The notes below the pieces were generated by a model that did no database searches, had not been told where the DNA came from, and saw nothing but the letters and a program-made list of their open reading frames with translations. A stretch of DNA of 11,000 nucleotides from Chrysomallon squamiferum (taxonomy: Eukaryota; Mollusca; Gastropoda; Neomphalida; Peltospiridae). Both the position numbers and the translations under genes were made by a program. Shown piece after piece: positions 1 through 7,932 of the stretch; positions within the stretch are counted from its first letter, which is position 1, and every line of letters starts with the position of its first letter. The stretch covers positions 1,297,332 through 1,308,331 of the forward strand of contig CM022671.1 of NCBI GenBank assembly GCA_012295275.1, in the 5' to 3' direction.

Positions 1-1283
1 AGTTAAACCACCTTTGAAGTGAAAGTATTTTCCACAAACCTTGCAAGTATAGACAGTGTTATCTGAATGTGTCTTTTTATGCAAGTTTAGTGCTGATACT
101 GAAAGAAAGCACCTATTGCACTGGTCACATTTGAAGGGTTTGTAATTGATGTGGGAGGACATGTGAACTCTAAGACTGGATTGTCTTGGAAATGATTTAT
201 CACACTGGCCACACTGAAAAGGCAGAAAGCCATGATCATTCACCTTGTGACTGACCAACGTTGTCTTTGTAGTAAAGAGCTTGTCACAAAACTTACAAGA
301 AAATATATTCACTCTTGATTGATTACTGCTACTCTCATCCACAGAAACACAGATCTCATTTTTGTGTCTTTTAGCAATGTGTGCCTTTAAGGTGTACTTA
401 TTCGCAAGGCACTGCTGGCACCAATAACACTTAAATGGCTTTGCACCTGTGTGTGTTCTCCTGTGGCGATTAAGTGAGCTGTTTTTAGAAAAGCTTCTGT
501 TGCATATTTCACAGACATATTTGTATACTTTAGGATCTGTGTGAAGTTTTTTATGACTGATCATAGATGATCGTTCTGTGAAAGACTTTTCACACTGATC
601 ACACTCATACGGTCTCAAGCCAGAGTGAACCTGAACATGGCTCATCAGCATTTCTTCTGTGTCAAACTTGCCATCACAATACCTGCACTGATGTTTTAGA
701 ATTCTAGACCTCTTAGTTTTCATTACAGTTTGGGTATTTTTCAACTCTGGTGATATCCTGCTATTATTTTTGTGTTTGATGTCTAATGAATTTCTCTCAT
801 GTGATGCCATATTTGAATTACTCATCTCAGGAGTGTTTTTATTTGCTTCTGAATTAGATGAAATGACAGATCTTTCATGAAAGTGTATGTGTCTGTGTCG
901 ACTAAGAGTAAAACCTTTAGCAAACTTTTTCCCACAAATATCGCAGAGGTACTTGAAAGCACTTTCACCTAAATGCAGTTTTTTATGGGCGACTAATGAT
1001 GATCTTTCTGTAAAAGTCTTTTTACATTTTATACAAACATACGGTTTGAGACCTGTATGAGTTTTTACATGGTTACTGAATTTCTCAAAGTCACAAAACA
1101 TGCTATCACAAAATCTGCACCTGTGTTCTGACAAAGGTATGTCTTCATTAAATGTAATGTAATATTTCAACTTTGCTGCACTCTGGTTATTTACTTCTGA
1201 TTCTCTCAACTGTTTATTTGCTTCTAAGGAGCTGCAAGGAACTGAAGACAGTCTGGACTTTGTCTCATTATCTTTGTTCAGTT
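1..1283 (-). CDS. C2H2 zinc-finger protein, third coding exon (10 complete fingers plus a partial one)
   Basis: This exon is open throughout on the minus strand and is cut by the window's left edge. Its acceptor is TTTATTGTTTCAG (AG at 1284-1285), and the first two bases complete a split Glu codon. Counting from the proposed ATG at 4305, it encodes residues 267-694. Fingers of the form C-X2-C-X12-H-X3/4-H have first Cys/last His at 322/342, 350/370, 380/400, 466/486, 494/514, 524/544, 552/573, 596/617, 624/644 and 652/672. An eleventh begins at C680/C683. Linkers of TGEKP length join fingers 1-2, 4-5, 6-7, 9-10 and 10-11. Spacers of 65 and 22 residues separate fingers 3-4 and 7-8. Helix residues at -1,2,3,6 are DEKN, ESSA, KFTR, TEMS, ESSS, KSSR, NYTA, TTTS, RSSV and SSAL. 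Fingers 7 and 10 carry an extra Cys three residues after the second ligand, and finger 7 has Leu in place of the usual Phe. The family normally binds DNA in the nucleus; the target here is unknown. I cannot assign an orthologue. Confidence 0.95.
451..696 (-). repeat. Three-finger module, copy B (zinc fingers 4-6)
   Basis: This is the second copy of the module, residues 463-544, offset 432 bp from copy A at DNA level. The second finger keeps the same DNA-contact residues at helix positions -1, 2 and 3 (E, S, S) in both copies. The third keeps K at -1 and R at +6. The first finger has diverged (DEKN against TEMS). The region between the copies (residues 401-462) is polar, has no zinc finger, and shows no obvious duplicate within the window. 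Confidence 0.9.
883..1128 (-). repeat. Three-finger module, copy A (zinc fingers 1-3)
   Basis: Residues 319-400 of the zinc-finger protein align without gaps to residues 463-544. All cysteine and histidine ligands are displaced by exactly 144 residues (C322/C466, C350/C494, C380/C524). Shared features include C-R-aromatic-C-D in the first finger, F-T-E-R-S-S and H-K-K-L-H in the second, and a non-standard nine-residue linker before the third. This is an internal duplication of a three-finger block. Confidence 0.9.
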
Positions 1284-1762
1284 CTGAAACAATAAACACC
1301 ACCTGTCAGCCACTTCAGGGTGAAATCAGACAAACATACAGATAACAGTATGATTATAAATGTTATCCTATGTAGTTATCCATTGACTTACGGTTAACAA
1401 AGATACAGTAATTTATAAATAATTCTGTGAACCGTATCTGTTTTTCTTAAAGTAACTACTTTTGTGAAAAAGAAGTATCAGGTATTTCCGTTTTCTGTTC
1501 AGTGTTCAATGTAGCAGCATAACTGTACATTGATATTGATAAATAATGTAATCTTTAAATCATCCATCTGTTTTCTTTTTTCAGTAAAGATATGAGTAAT
1601 GAAATGATATATGATGAATGACTAATAAAAGAAAATAGCATTTATTCAGTTATAGTGTATATTTTGTTCTTCAGATATTTAGATTGTAAAATGTTTTTTG
1701 CAGTTTTACATTATTATTGGGATTTTTTAATTTTTGAACCTATAAAATACAATTACATAGTT

Positions 1763-1801
1763 AAAAAAAAAAAAAATAATAATAATAATAAAAAAAAAAA
1801 A
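1763..1801. repeat. A-rich simple repeat with (AAT)n core
   Basis: About 14 A, then roughly five AAT units, then about 12 A. It lies in intron 2 of the zinc-finger gene. The small open frames that read through it are low-complexity Lys/Asn and not coding. Confidence 0.95.
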
Positions 1802-2604
1802 TTAATATCACAACTGAAGAACTGGTTCTCAGCTGTATAATTTACTTCAAGGTTAGAGGTTTGAAGGGAAGACTGCATATCATTTACAAACATTTGAACT
1901 GTTTTATAATGTGTACATTATTTATCTATTCTTTGCCAGTTAGCTCCAAACAAATATCTAAAATGTTTATCCATCTCCAAAAGTGGTGAGATTATTCAGC
2001 TTCAGTGACATAATTTTTGATGTCTAGTGCTTCAAATAAATATAATGCCCTAATATATTCCTGTACATCCAAATGTTAATTTTGTTCACAGACTCTGTTA
2101 ATAATAAAATATAAAACAATAATCTAACAAGAAACAAGGTAGCCACTATTAAGTCTTGGAACTACTTGCTGACTGAAATGAAGTTTATAAATTATGTGCA
2201 GAAAACCTAATTTCATTATTATTTACTTTGTGTTATCTGGAATGATTGGCAATAAGATTCCAAGTCGCCAGGTTTTATGGAGTGATTGATAGAAAATCAA
2301 AATGAATTAAATAATATTAACTGAATGCTCTGAAAAAAAAAATCCCATTACACTAAACATGATTTATACAGAAAATATCTGTGCATTCCAAATGATTGTT
2401 CTCTGTACAGAAAATTTGTTTTTACATCTTTCATATCTCAGATCTTTTGAATAGCAAATCACAGTGATCTATAATAAGTTATCTCATGGCTGCAACTTGG
2501 CTCTTTTTGAAATGAGCCAAAAACCAATGCCTTTTAAGTCAGTTATGTCTTTCATCGTAATGATGTCGGTAGACTTCAAACGGTAACCACAGTCTTGAAC
2601 ATAT

Positions 2605-2886
2605 TCATTCAGTGGATATTGTTTCTATTGCAATAGAGATATGTATTTTATTATTTTTTAAATAAAACCTTTGTATAAAAAAAAATTTAAAAATTAAAAA
2701 AAATAACAAAAACATTTGGGATTTTCAGTATGAGGTATTTGTTTCAATACAGTTCTGGCAATAGAGATTTATATTTTATATTTTTTAAATAGAATCTTCG
2801 TATAAAAAAAAATTAAAAATAAAAAAAAATTAAAAAAACATTTGGTCATTTCAGTATGAGGCATTTGCCTCAATATAGTTATGGCC
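2605..2886. repeat. Diverged tandem duplication, period about 128 bp
   Basis: Two full copies are visible at about 2631-2758 and 2759-2886. Each opens with CAATAGAGAT, continues through a TTTTTTAAATA block, CGTATAAAAAAAAATT-like A-rich sequence and ACATTTGG, and ends with TTTCAGTATGAGG followed by a CAATA-containing segment. The stretch from about 2605 to 2630 (ATTCAGTGGATATTGTTTC) resembles the end of a third, partial copy. The copies differ at many bases, so the duplication is not recent. Confidence 0.85.
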
Positions 2887-3278
2887 ATGTATTCATAAGG
2901 CTATTGATAATTTCATTTTTTTTAAAAAGAAGAAAAAAGCCAAGTCTCATGCTTAGCAACCCATGTGAACATGTTCAATGTATTCCAGATGGCTGCAGTT
3001 TGAAAAAAAGAACCTAAAAACAACCAGTTAACATAATAGTGTGACATTAATACAATAGTTTAAGTAGTAAATACCAAAGGTATTCAGTAGAAACCTGCTA
3101 TGATATACTCTAGAATATGCTAGGCATAAAATATAAACAGCAATTATAGCTGACTAATTAAAGTTTAAATCTTTATAAATATGATTATTACAAAAAGAAA
3201 TCCCTATTCACTACATTATAACTGGGTTCTACTCCACAATTTAATAAAAAGAAATTATAACATGCATGTATAACACAC

Positions 3279-3949
3279 CTGATTTATCCAAAATTTCATC
3301 TTTTTCTATTGGAATGCCTCTATCAACTTTTGACCGGTATGGGCCACGTTTTCTACCAACGTTTTTAACTACTTTTTTCACCATTTTATTTTCCTCAGTA
3401 TTGCTGCCTATCGATATACATCCTGATGGAAGCAGAACTTCATCAGCAATGTTGCCTGACCCTATTTCTTGGATGTTAGAAGTCTGCAAAATCATTGATG
3501 TCATATCACAGTCATTGTCACTTTGTTCTGGGGGTGCAGCTTCAAAGAATGTTTCTTCCAAATTATGACTGATGTTCTTGGATGGAGATACATCTGCCTG
3601 CACAGAAAATGTTGTCAAGGCAACAGCTTCAGCTGGAAAAGCTGCAGCATCTGATTGTTCTTGAGGAGCTATATGTTCTGTATACAACGACTGTGGAATT
3701 ATGGGATTTGATGGGTCAATTTTTGAAACTGCTTTGTTTAACACTGATACTTTCGGGTAGTCCTGGTTATCAGTCGGAACGCTAGGTACTGTCGAAGGTT
3801 CTAATGAATCCTCTGTTTTTGGAACAACCGATGCAGTTGACAATGGGCTGCTGTAATCTGATGCAAACTTCTTGAAAACATCTGATAAGACAATCGTGCT
3901 GTCAGCATCGAGATCATCCCTGTCAAGTTTCACATGAACTGACTTGACA
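3279..3949 (-). CDS. C2H2 zinc-finger protein, second coding exon (linker with AT-hook-like patch)
   Basis: This is a minus-strand exon of 671 nt between acceptor TGTTATTTCAG (AG at 3950-3951) and donor CAG|GTGTGT (GT at 3277-3278). It begins with the last base of a Cys codon and ends with the first base of a Glu codon, so it fits both neighbouring exons. It encodes residues 43-267. The opening segment is acidic with hydrophobic patches (LDRDDLDADSTIVLSDVF, residues 50-67). The middle is rich in Ser, Pro, Glu, Thr and Val, has no recognisable fold and is probably disordered. Near the end is a basic stretch, residues 230-250, containing GRKRGPYRSK. This resembles an AT-hook and could also act as a nuclear localisation signal, but it is not the canonical PRGRP core. 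A transcription-regulator linker or activation region is my inference. No known accessory domain (KRAB, BTB, SCAN, ZAD) is visible. Confidence 0.85.
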
Positions 3950-4177
3950 CTGAAATAACAAATTTTACTGTGAAAGTAATTTACAAATGAGAATTGATAT
4001 TCAATAAATAAATAAATAAAAAGTATGGAAAGACTAATAAAGTAAAAATGCTCACAGTTTTAACACTAGTATATGTAAAGCACCTCTTCATTTTATGACA
4101 TATGATCAAATCATATTATGAAAAGAAACCAAAAAAAAAAAAAAAAAAAAAAAACAATAGAAATGAGAATATTTTAC
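3950..4177 (-). other. Intron 1 of the zinc-finger gene
   Basis: This is a short phase-2 intron of 228 bp, GTAAAATATT...TGTTATTTCAG. It contains a 24-base homopolymer (A on plus, T on the transcribed minus strand, 4131-4154) starting about 23 bases after the donor, and an AAAT/AATA-type run near 4003-4020. The splice signals plus the frame-preserving junction are the main evidence for it. Confidence 0.75.
4131..4154. repeat. Poly(A) tract, 24 bases
   Basis: An uninterrupted A run on plus, within the short first intron of the zinc-finger gene. On the transcribed strand it is T24 close to the 5' splice site. Confidence 0.97.
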
Positions 4178-4330
4178 CAGTGGTACAGTTGAAAGAACTG
4201 TTCCATTTGCATATCAACATCAAGATTAGTTTCATACTGAATGGCCTGGAACTGTACAAGAATGTCATGCCTGACAACAAGCATACAATTCCCGTTTTCA
4301 GCCATCTTCAGTTTTAGACTGCATAGATAT
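4178..4330 (-). CDS. C2H2 zinc-finger protein, first coding exon with part of the 5' UTR
   Basis: This is a short exon recovered by splice logic. The proposed ATG is at 4303-4305, preceded by AAG and followed by G, which is a strong start context. It encodes MAENGNCMLVVRHDILVQFQ and then 22 more residues ending in FFQLYH. It closes with TG at 4178 before donor GTAAAATATT (GT at 4176-4177). Joined to the T that opens the next exon, this makes a Cys codon in frame. Upstream, GATTTTTGTGTTTTTGTAG is a good acceptor (AG at 4331-4332), so the exon probably starts at 4330 and the transcript has at least one more 5' exon. The frame between 4330 and the ATG has no stop, so a start further upstream cannot be excluded. 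I do not recognise the 43-residue N-terminus; it looks hydrophobic/acidic and partly helical. Confidence 0.7.
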
Positions 4331-5278
4331 CTACAAAAACACAAAAATCATAATTTTTATAAGTTTTACCATATACACAAATATTCAGATTTATTTGAAA
4401 CCGAAGAAATAAAGATAGAAAATGGAGATAATTTAATTGATTAAAAATATTTTTTTTTAAATTAAACCCAAAAATATCTAATACTAATAGCATAGTGACA
4501 GTATTTTAACATTATTATCATTAACAATTTTCAAACATGTTCAGAATGAGTGTCAAACAGAAAAAGAAAAAAAGAAAAAAGAAAAACACGATATCATATT
4601 TAAGACTGTTGTCATGGTGCACGCAGCCTTCTGTGCATTAACATCACAGCCCGTTTTGCACACATTGAAAATTACTGACATTTAGATTTCAGTGACAACT
4701 AAAATGAAGATTGACACATTAATCTTTTGCTGAGAAAAAGGAAAAGAAAAGAAAAAAAAAAGGTGGTTTATAATATAATTCATGACAACGGCTAATTTGA
4801 AAAAGATAATTGTTATAGTTTTTGGTTGTTTTGTTTTTTAAACCAGCTTTGGGATATAAATTTTAAAAAAAATGTTCAAAACTGTGATCAATACAGTAAA
4901 AGAACATGTAAGAAGAGCACCAGCTATAAAATGAACGTATATTGAGTATCTCTCCCTGACCCTCTCTTTGTAGATATTTTTAACCATATAACTTTATTTT
5001 AAAAACTTTCAAAACACTTATAATTTTGTAATCTGAAGTTTTGATGAAACAGATAGAATATGAATATTTTATTATAAATAGATTTCAGTCAACAGTTATG
5101 AGTATTTTTTTTTACTTGTTGTGTCACAATCAATGTATAAAATATGTGTGCTTATTAACTGAATAATATTAAAATTAAACCATATTTATCATGCAGTTTT
5201 TTCTCTTTAAATTTAAGATGCCCTAGAAAGTAATAGTTTAAAAACAGTAATACTGCTCATCTTCACATTCTTATACTC

Positions 5279-5280
<2 letters not shown>

Positions 5281-5309
<29 letters not shown>
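5281..5309. repeat. Poly(T) tract, 29 bases
   Basis: An uninterrupted T run followed by AAATG and a (TTA)n stretch. Read on the minus strand it would be the A-tail of the dispersed repeat fragment at 5331-5455, which hints at a retroposed element. I could not identify the family. Confidence 0.97.
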
Positions 5310-5313
<4 letters not shown>

Positions 5314-5330
5314 GTTATTATTATTATTAA

Positions 5331-5455
5331 ATTAAGGAATGGTTATACAAAATTACTAATAGGGGAATGCCAAATAATTGGAAAATGTTATATGATTCGA
5401 CCAAATATAGCTAGGAAATGATCATTTTGGGGTACTTATACCTTGTGTTCTGGAG
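5331..5455 (-). repeat. Dispersed repeat fragment, copy 1 (possible retroposon 3' end)
   Basis: The core at 5331-5378 (ATTAAGGAATGGTTATACAA and onward to CAAATAAT) recurs at 6250-6299 in the same orientation with scattered substitutions and a two-base length difference. The following part (TATGATTCGA ... TAGCTAGGAA ... TACTTATACC) resembles, inverted, the segment at about 6035-6107. Orientation is given as minus because the poly(T) on its left would then be a 3' A-tail. That orientation and the class are inference. Confidence 0.55.
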
Positions 5456-5854
5456 TTTTGGGGCACAATTATTGCAGAAACAAACAAACAAAATATCAGC
5501 TATAATTTGTTTAACGAGAGTTAGATTCAAATAAAACTATAGCAGTATCGTCATCAAAGTTTTTTTTATGTGCCATATAAAGACTGAAACTGACAAGGTG
5601 TTTTTGTTTTTTTCAGAAACATACAATATTAAAAAATTACATTTGGCACGCGACTGTAGTGACACAAGTAATGGAACACCCTTCAAAATACTGCCAAAAG
5701 TCTGAAAACTATTAAATCGTAATCGTTGGTATAAATATTAAATAAAACACGAAAACATTTACCAAACCAATAAATTTAACTATACTTACAAGAAAAATGT
5801 AAACAAAATAAATCTATTTTTTTTAAAATATAACAATTTTCTCAATATTGAGCG

Positions 5855-5877
5855 TCTTCGAAAGATTCTTGCGAAGA
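5855..5877. repeat. Short inverted repeat (hairpin) in the intergenic region
   Basis: TCTTCG (5855-5860) and CGAAGA (5872-5877) are perfect complements around an 11-base loop, in a slightly less AT-rich island (5848-5910). It could be a regulatory site or chance. The TTC/GAA spacing does not fit a heat-shock element. Confidence 0.4.
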
Positions 5878-6034
5878 ACGACAACTCATTTATACTTCCA
5901 TCACATACAAGGAAGAGCCAAATCAAAATCATTTATTTATTCAAACAATTATTAAAAATAAAAATAAAAATAAAAACGTTATTATTATTTATTTAATTTT
6001 TTATGCTGATATCAAAAGTTTTACACGGAATGTT

Positions 6035-6107
6035 TACCGTTCCAGGGCCTATTTGGGTATTAAGAATAATGAAAGTATGCTTCCTAGCTTTCAAATCATA
6101 TATTATT
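6035..6107 (+). repeat. Dispersed repeat fragment, copy 2 (inverted relative to copy 1)
   Basis: The reverse complement contains TGATTTGA, GCTAGGAA and TTAATACC in the same order as TGATTCGA, GCTAGGAA and TTATACC in the 5331-5455 copy. Spacing is slightly different. Similarity fades on both sides, so this is a partial and uncertain match. Confidence 0.35.
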
Positions 6108-6109
6108 TA

Positions 6110-6225
6110 TAGACGATAAAAACTAAACCCTCTCCAAAAACAAATAAAACAAACAAAACATCAAACTAAACAAAGGAAAAAAAATAAAGAAAGAAATAAA
6201 GAAAAAAGAAAAAGAAAAAACTGCC
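6110..6225. repeat. A-rich low-complexity stretch
   Basis: Degenerate AAAC, AAAT and AAAG units (for example AAATAAAACAAACAAAAC, then GAAAGAAATAAAG). No gene seen. Confidence 0.85.
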
Positions 6226-6249
6226 ACTACAGTAAATACAAATAGTATC

Positions 6250-6299
6250 ATTAAGGAATTGTTGTACACAATAGTTATAATAAGGGAATGTCAAATAAT
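6250..6299 (-). repeat. Dispersed repeat fragment, copy 3
   Basis: ATTAAGGAATTGTTGTACAC and onward to GTCAAATAAT matches the core of the copy at 5331-5378 over about 50 bases, in the same orientation. Unlike that copy it has no poly(T) on its left, so it is either truncated or the similarity is limited to this block. Confidence 0.55.
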
Positions 6300-6669
6300 A
6301 AATAAATGACTAAACGGACAACAACAAATTGAATAACAATAATAATTATAATTTCTATTTTTAATTTAAAAAATAAACTGAAGCGATCTGAAAAACTGTA
6401 AAAGAAAGGAAAACTGGAAAATATTTTTTTGATGATGAAGAAATGTAAATGTATGTAACGCATCTTAAACATATGCAGATAATTACATGAATCATGTAAG
6501 CTATATTTGCAGAGAGGCTGTTATTAAATAAAAACAAAAATTTGAAAAGTTCAGTTTAATTACATTATTTTGCATTATCGGAATTTGAAAATTTTGAAAT
6601 TGGTCATACTTCATCATGATTTACCAAAACAAATATTCTGTTTATGAGTGTGTTTGTTTGTTTGTCTGT

Positions 6670-6674
<5 letters not shown>

Positions 6675-6704
<30 letters not shown>
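6675..6704. repeat. Poly(T) tract, 30 bases
   Basis: An uninterrupted T run preceded by TGTTTGTTTGTTTGTCTGTAGTTC, itself a short GTTT repeat. Intergenic. Confidence 0.97.
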
Positions 6705-6924
6705 CAAATTCATATTATTCCTTCATCTTGCATTGAATTCTTAATACAGTGTAATTAAATTAAAATAAAATTTCATATCTATTAAATGATATGTTTTGCT
6801 GCAGCTAAGATATAAAAAGATATACTTTTATGTATATCCATGTGAATGTGTTTCTGTAAATATTTTTTTCGTTTTGTTTGTTTTTTGTTTAAGAAATCCA
6901 TCTGAAATTATAGTTTTATCATAT

Positions 6925-6946
6925 AAAAAAAAAAAAAAAAAAAAAA
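6925..6946. repeat. Poly(A) tract, 22 bases
   Basis: An uninterrupted A run in the intergenic region, about 100 bases before the (GA)n microsatellite. An open frame crosses both, but its product is Lys and Arg-Glu low complexity, so it is not called as a gene. Confidence 0.97.
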
Positions 6947-7038
6947 GAATGCTCAATAATAGCTGGAGTAATATATTTGAAAGCATAGACGTGCTCAGTC
7001 ATGGGGAAGAGGGCAGTGTGAATATTAAATATATACAC

Positions 7039-7043
<5 letters not shown>

Positions 7044-7133
<90 letters not shown>
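7044..7133. repeat. (GA)45 microsatellite
   Basis: Forty-five uninterrupted GA units, 90 bp, preceded by a short CA run (ATACACACAGT) and followed by TTTCACAACC. The lack of interruptions suggests recent expansion and probable length polymorphism. It sits about 750 bp upstream of the first recognised exon of the adaptor gene. Long GA tracts can bind GAGA-type factors and form triplex DNA, but a role here is not shown. Confidence 0.99.
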
Positions 7134-7136
<3 letters not shown>

Positions 7137-7372
7137 CACAACCACAGTTTCGTATACTGTCGACATGAGAAAAGAAATCCGTGTGATCACTTCATGGACT
7201 ACTCTTACTAAACAGCAAGAAAAGATGTCGTGTCAGTACCTACCTAGTCAGAAAATAGTAATCTTTGATATTGTTAGCGAACATCAATGGTTGCACCTGG
7301 AAAGTAATAAAACGAGAATACCCAGGACTGATCCGGCGATCCATTATATATCACATCACTGAATTACTGCAA
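7134..7372. other. Unexplained island of ordinary sequence complexity
   Basis: Between (GA)45 and a long A-rich stretch lie about 240 bases of balanced, non-repetitive sequence. An open plus-strand frame runs to a stop at about 7360. That frame enters from the GA repeat, has no good start and looks like no family I know. The island might be the promoter or a non-coding first exon of the adaptor gene, or a remnant of a mobile element. Confidence 0.35.
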
Positions 7373-7555
7373 GACATCTTAAAAGAAGTAAAAATATTAA
7401 AAGTTAGATAACTGAAACACAAACACAAAAGTAAAAAAAAAATATAAAACAAACAAACAAACAAAACAAAACAAAAAACAACAAAATCCCCAAAACAACA
7501 ATAAAAATAATAATTAAAAAAAAAAAAAAAAATTAATGATGATAAAATAAATCAA

Positions 7556-7592
<37 letters not shown>

Positions 7593-7760
7593 ACTTATGT
7601 AAAATAAAATAAATAATAATAAAAATAGAATAATGCACACACGGATATCCAGACTCCCCCAACCAAAAAAAAAAAAAAAAAAAAAAAAATTAAATAACCA
7701 CAAGAACTCAAGAGCAAAAAAAACCTCAACAAAACAACAACATCAAACAAACATATCGAC
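7373..7760. repeat. A-rich low-complexity tract (AAAC/AAAT/poly-A), including (AAAT)n and A25
   Basis: Degenerate AAAC repeats (7446-7500), an A-run near 7515-7532, a clean AAAT microsatellite at about 7557-7593 and a 25-base A run at 7665-7689 make up most of this stretch. Only short islands (for example 7634-7664) are ordinary sequence. No gene seen. Confidence 0.9.
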
Positions 7761-7795
7761 AAGACTCAAACATTTTTTTCCTTTTGCCTTATCAG

Positions 7796-7932
7796 GAATG
7801 TATTAGTATCATAGAAACCGGAACTCGCTAACAATAATAAACTTCCTAGTCTAGCCGTCTGCTGGTAAAGAGGACATTCAATTTCGATGGCTAAGCAGAC
7901 GACACTTTCGAAGAAAGATTCACTAAAATCTG
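7796..7932 (+). CDS. PIK3AP1: TIR-DBB adaptor (BCAP/BANK/Dof family), first coding exon with 5' UTR
   Basis: A strong acceptor, TTTTTTTCCTTTTGCCTTATCAG (AG at 7794-7795), suggests the exon begins at 7796. The coding part starts at the ATG at 7887-7889 and encodes 15 residues, MAKQTTLSKKDSLKS, ending with a single G before donor GTTAGT (GT at 7933-7934). That G joins AA at 9692 to make Glu, leading directly into the first TIR strand. In-frame stops at 7812 and 7866 rule out a longer N-terminus within this exon. The start context is modest (T at -3, G at +4). A short N-terminal extension before the TIR fold is usual for BCAP-like proteins. The upstream leader also holds a tiny out-of-frame ATG-TAT-TAG at 7798. 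The exon is inferred from splice signals and phase, so transcript support would settle it. Confidence 0.65.

Larger units (their letters stand above)
1284..3278 (-). other. Intron 2 of the zinc-finger gene
   Basis: This is a phase-1 intron of 1,995 bp with donor GTGTGTTATA at its right end and acceptor TTTATTGTTTCAG at its left end. It is AT-rich and has no open frame that looks coding on either strand. Contents are an A/AAT run at 1763-1801, a diverged 128-bp tandem duplication at about 2605-2886, a 7-bp-arm hairpin (TTGGCTC 2497-2503, GAGCCAA 2514-2520) and unremarkable unique sequence elsewhere. Confidence 0.85.
4331..7795. other. Intergenic/5' region between two divergent genes
   Basis: About 3.5 kb separates the first recognisable exon of the minus-strand zinc-finger gene from that of the plus-strand adaptor gene. 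I see no long open frame with normal amino-acid composition. The open frames present read through poly(A), (GA)n or AT-rich sequence. Both flanking exons are preceded by good splice acceptors (minus AG at 4331-4332, plus AG at 7794-7795). The transcription starts and 5' UTR exons of both genes therefore probably lie inside this region, but I could not place them. Stretches such as 4600-4700, 5630-5720 and 7134-7372 have ordinary complexity and no assigned role. No CpG-rich island is evident. Confidence 0.6.

Noticed and set aside
2966-2977. 12-bp palindrome TGAACATGTTCA, fitting a p53 half-site pattern
   Set aside because: A single half-site in an intron is expected by chance, and no second half-site lies next to it.
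3266-3785. Two plus-strand open frames (100 and 67 codons) opposite the zinc-finger gene's second exon
   Set aside because: They are antisense to an exon supported by splice sites and phase, and have no domain-like content.
4102-4444. Two short plus-strand frames over 4102-4444
   Set aside because: One starts in a poly(A) run, and both lie antisense to the proposed first exon of the zinc-finger gene. Neither has a recognisable feature.
5270-5441. CTTATAC on both sides of the 5281-5434 segment as a target-site duplication
   Set aside because: Seven AT-rich bases are too short to trust, and the right-hand copy falls inside sequence that seems to belong to the repeat.
5855-5877. Possible heat-shock element at TCTTCG...CGAAGA
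   Set aside because: The TTC and GAA units are not spaced by two bases as a heat-shock element needs. Only the inverted repeat itself is reported.
6275-6472. 65-codon minus-strand open frame rich in Phe, Ile and Ser
   Set aside because: This is what AT-rich sequence gives by chance: no domain, no splice context, and it overlaps the dispersed repeat fragment.
6796-7362. 188-codon plus-strand open frame
   Set aside because: It reads through a poly(A) run and (GA)45, so much of it is Lys and Arg-Glu repeat. The remainder has no recognisable domain and no good start. Treated as a chance frame; only 7134-7372 is kept as an unexplained island.
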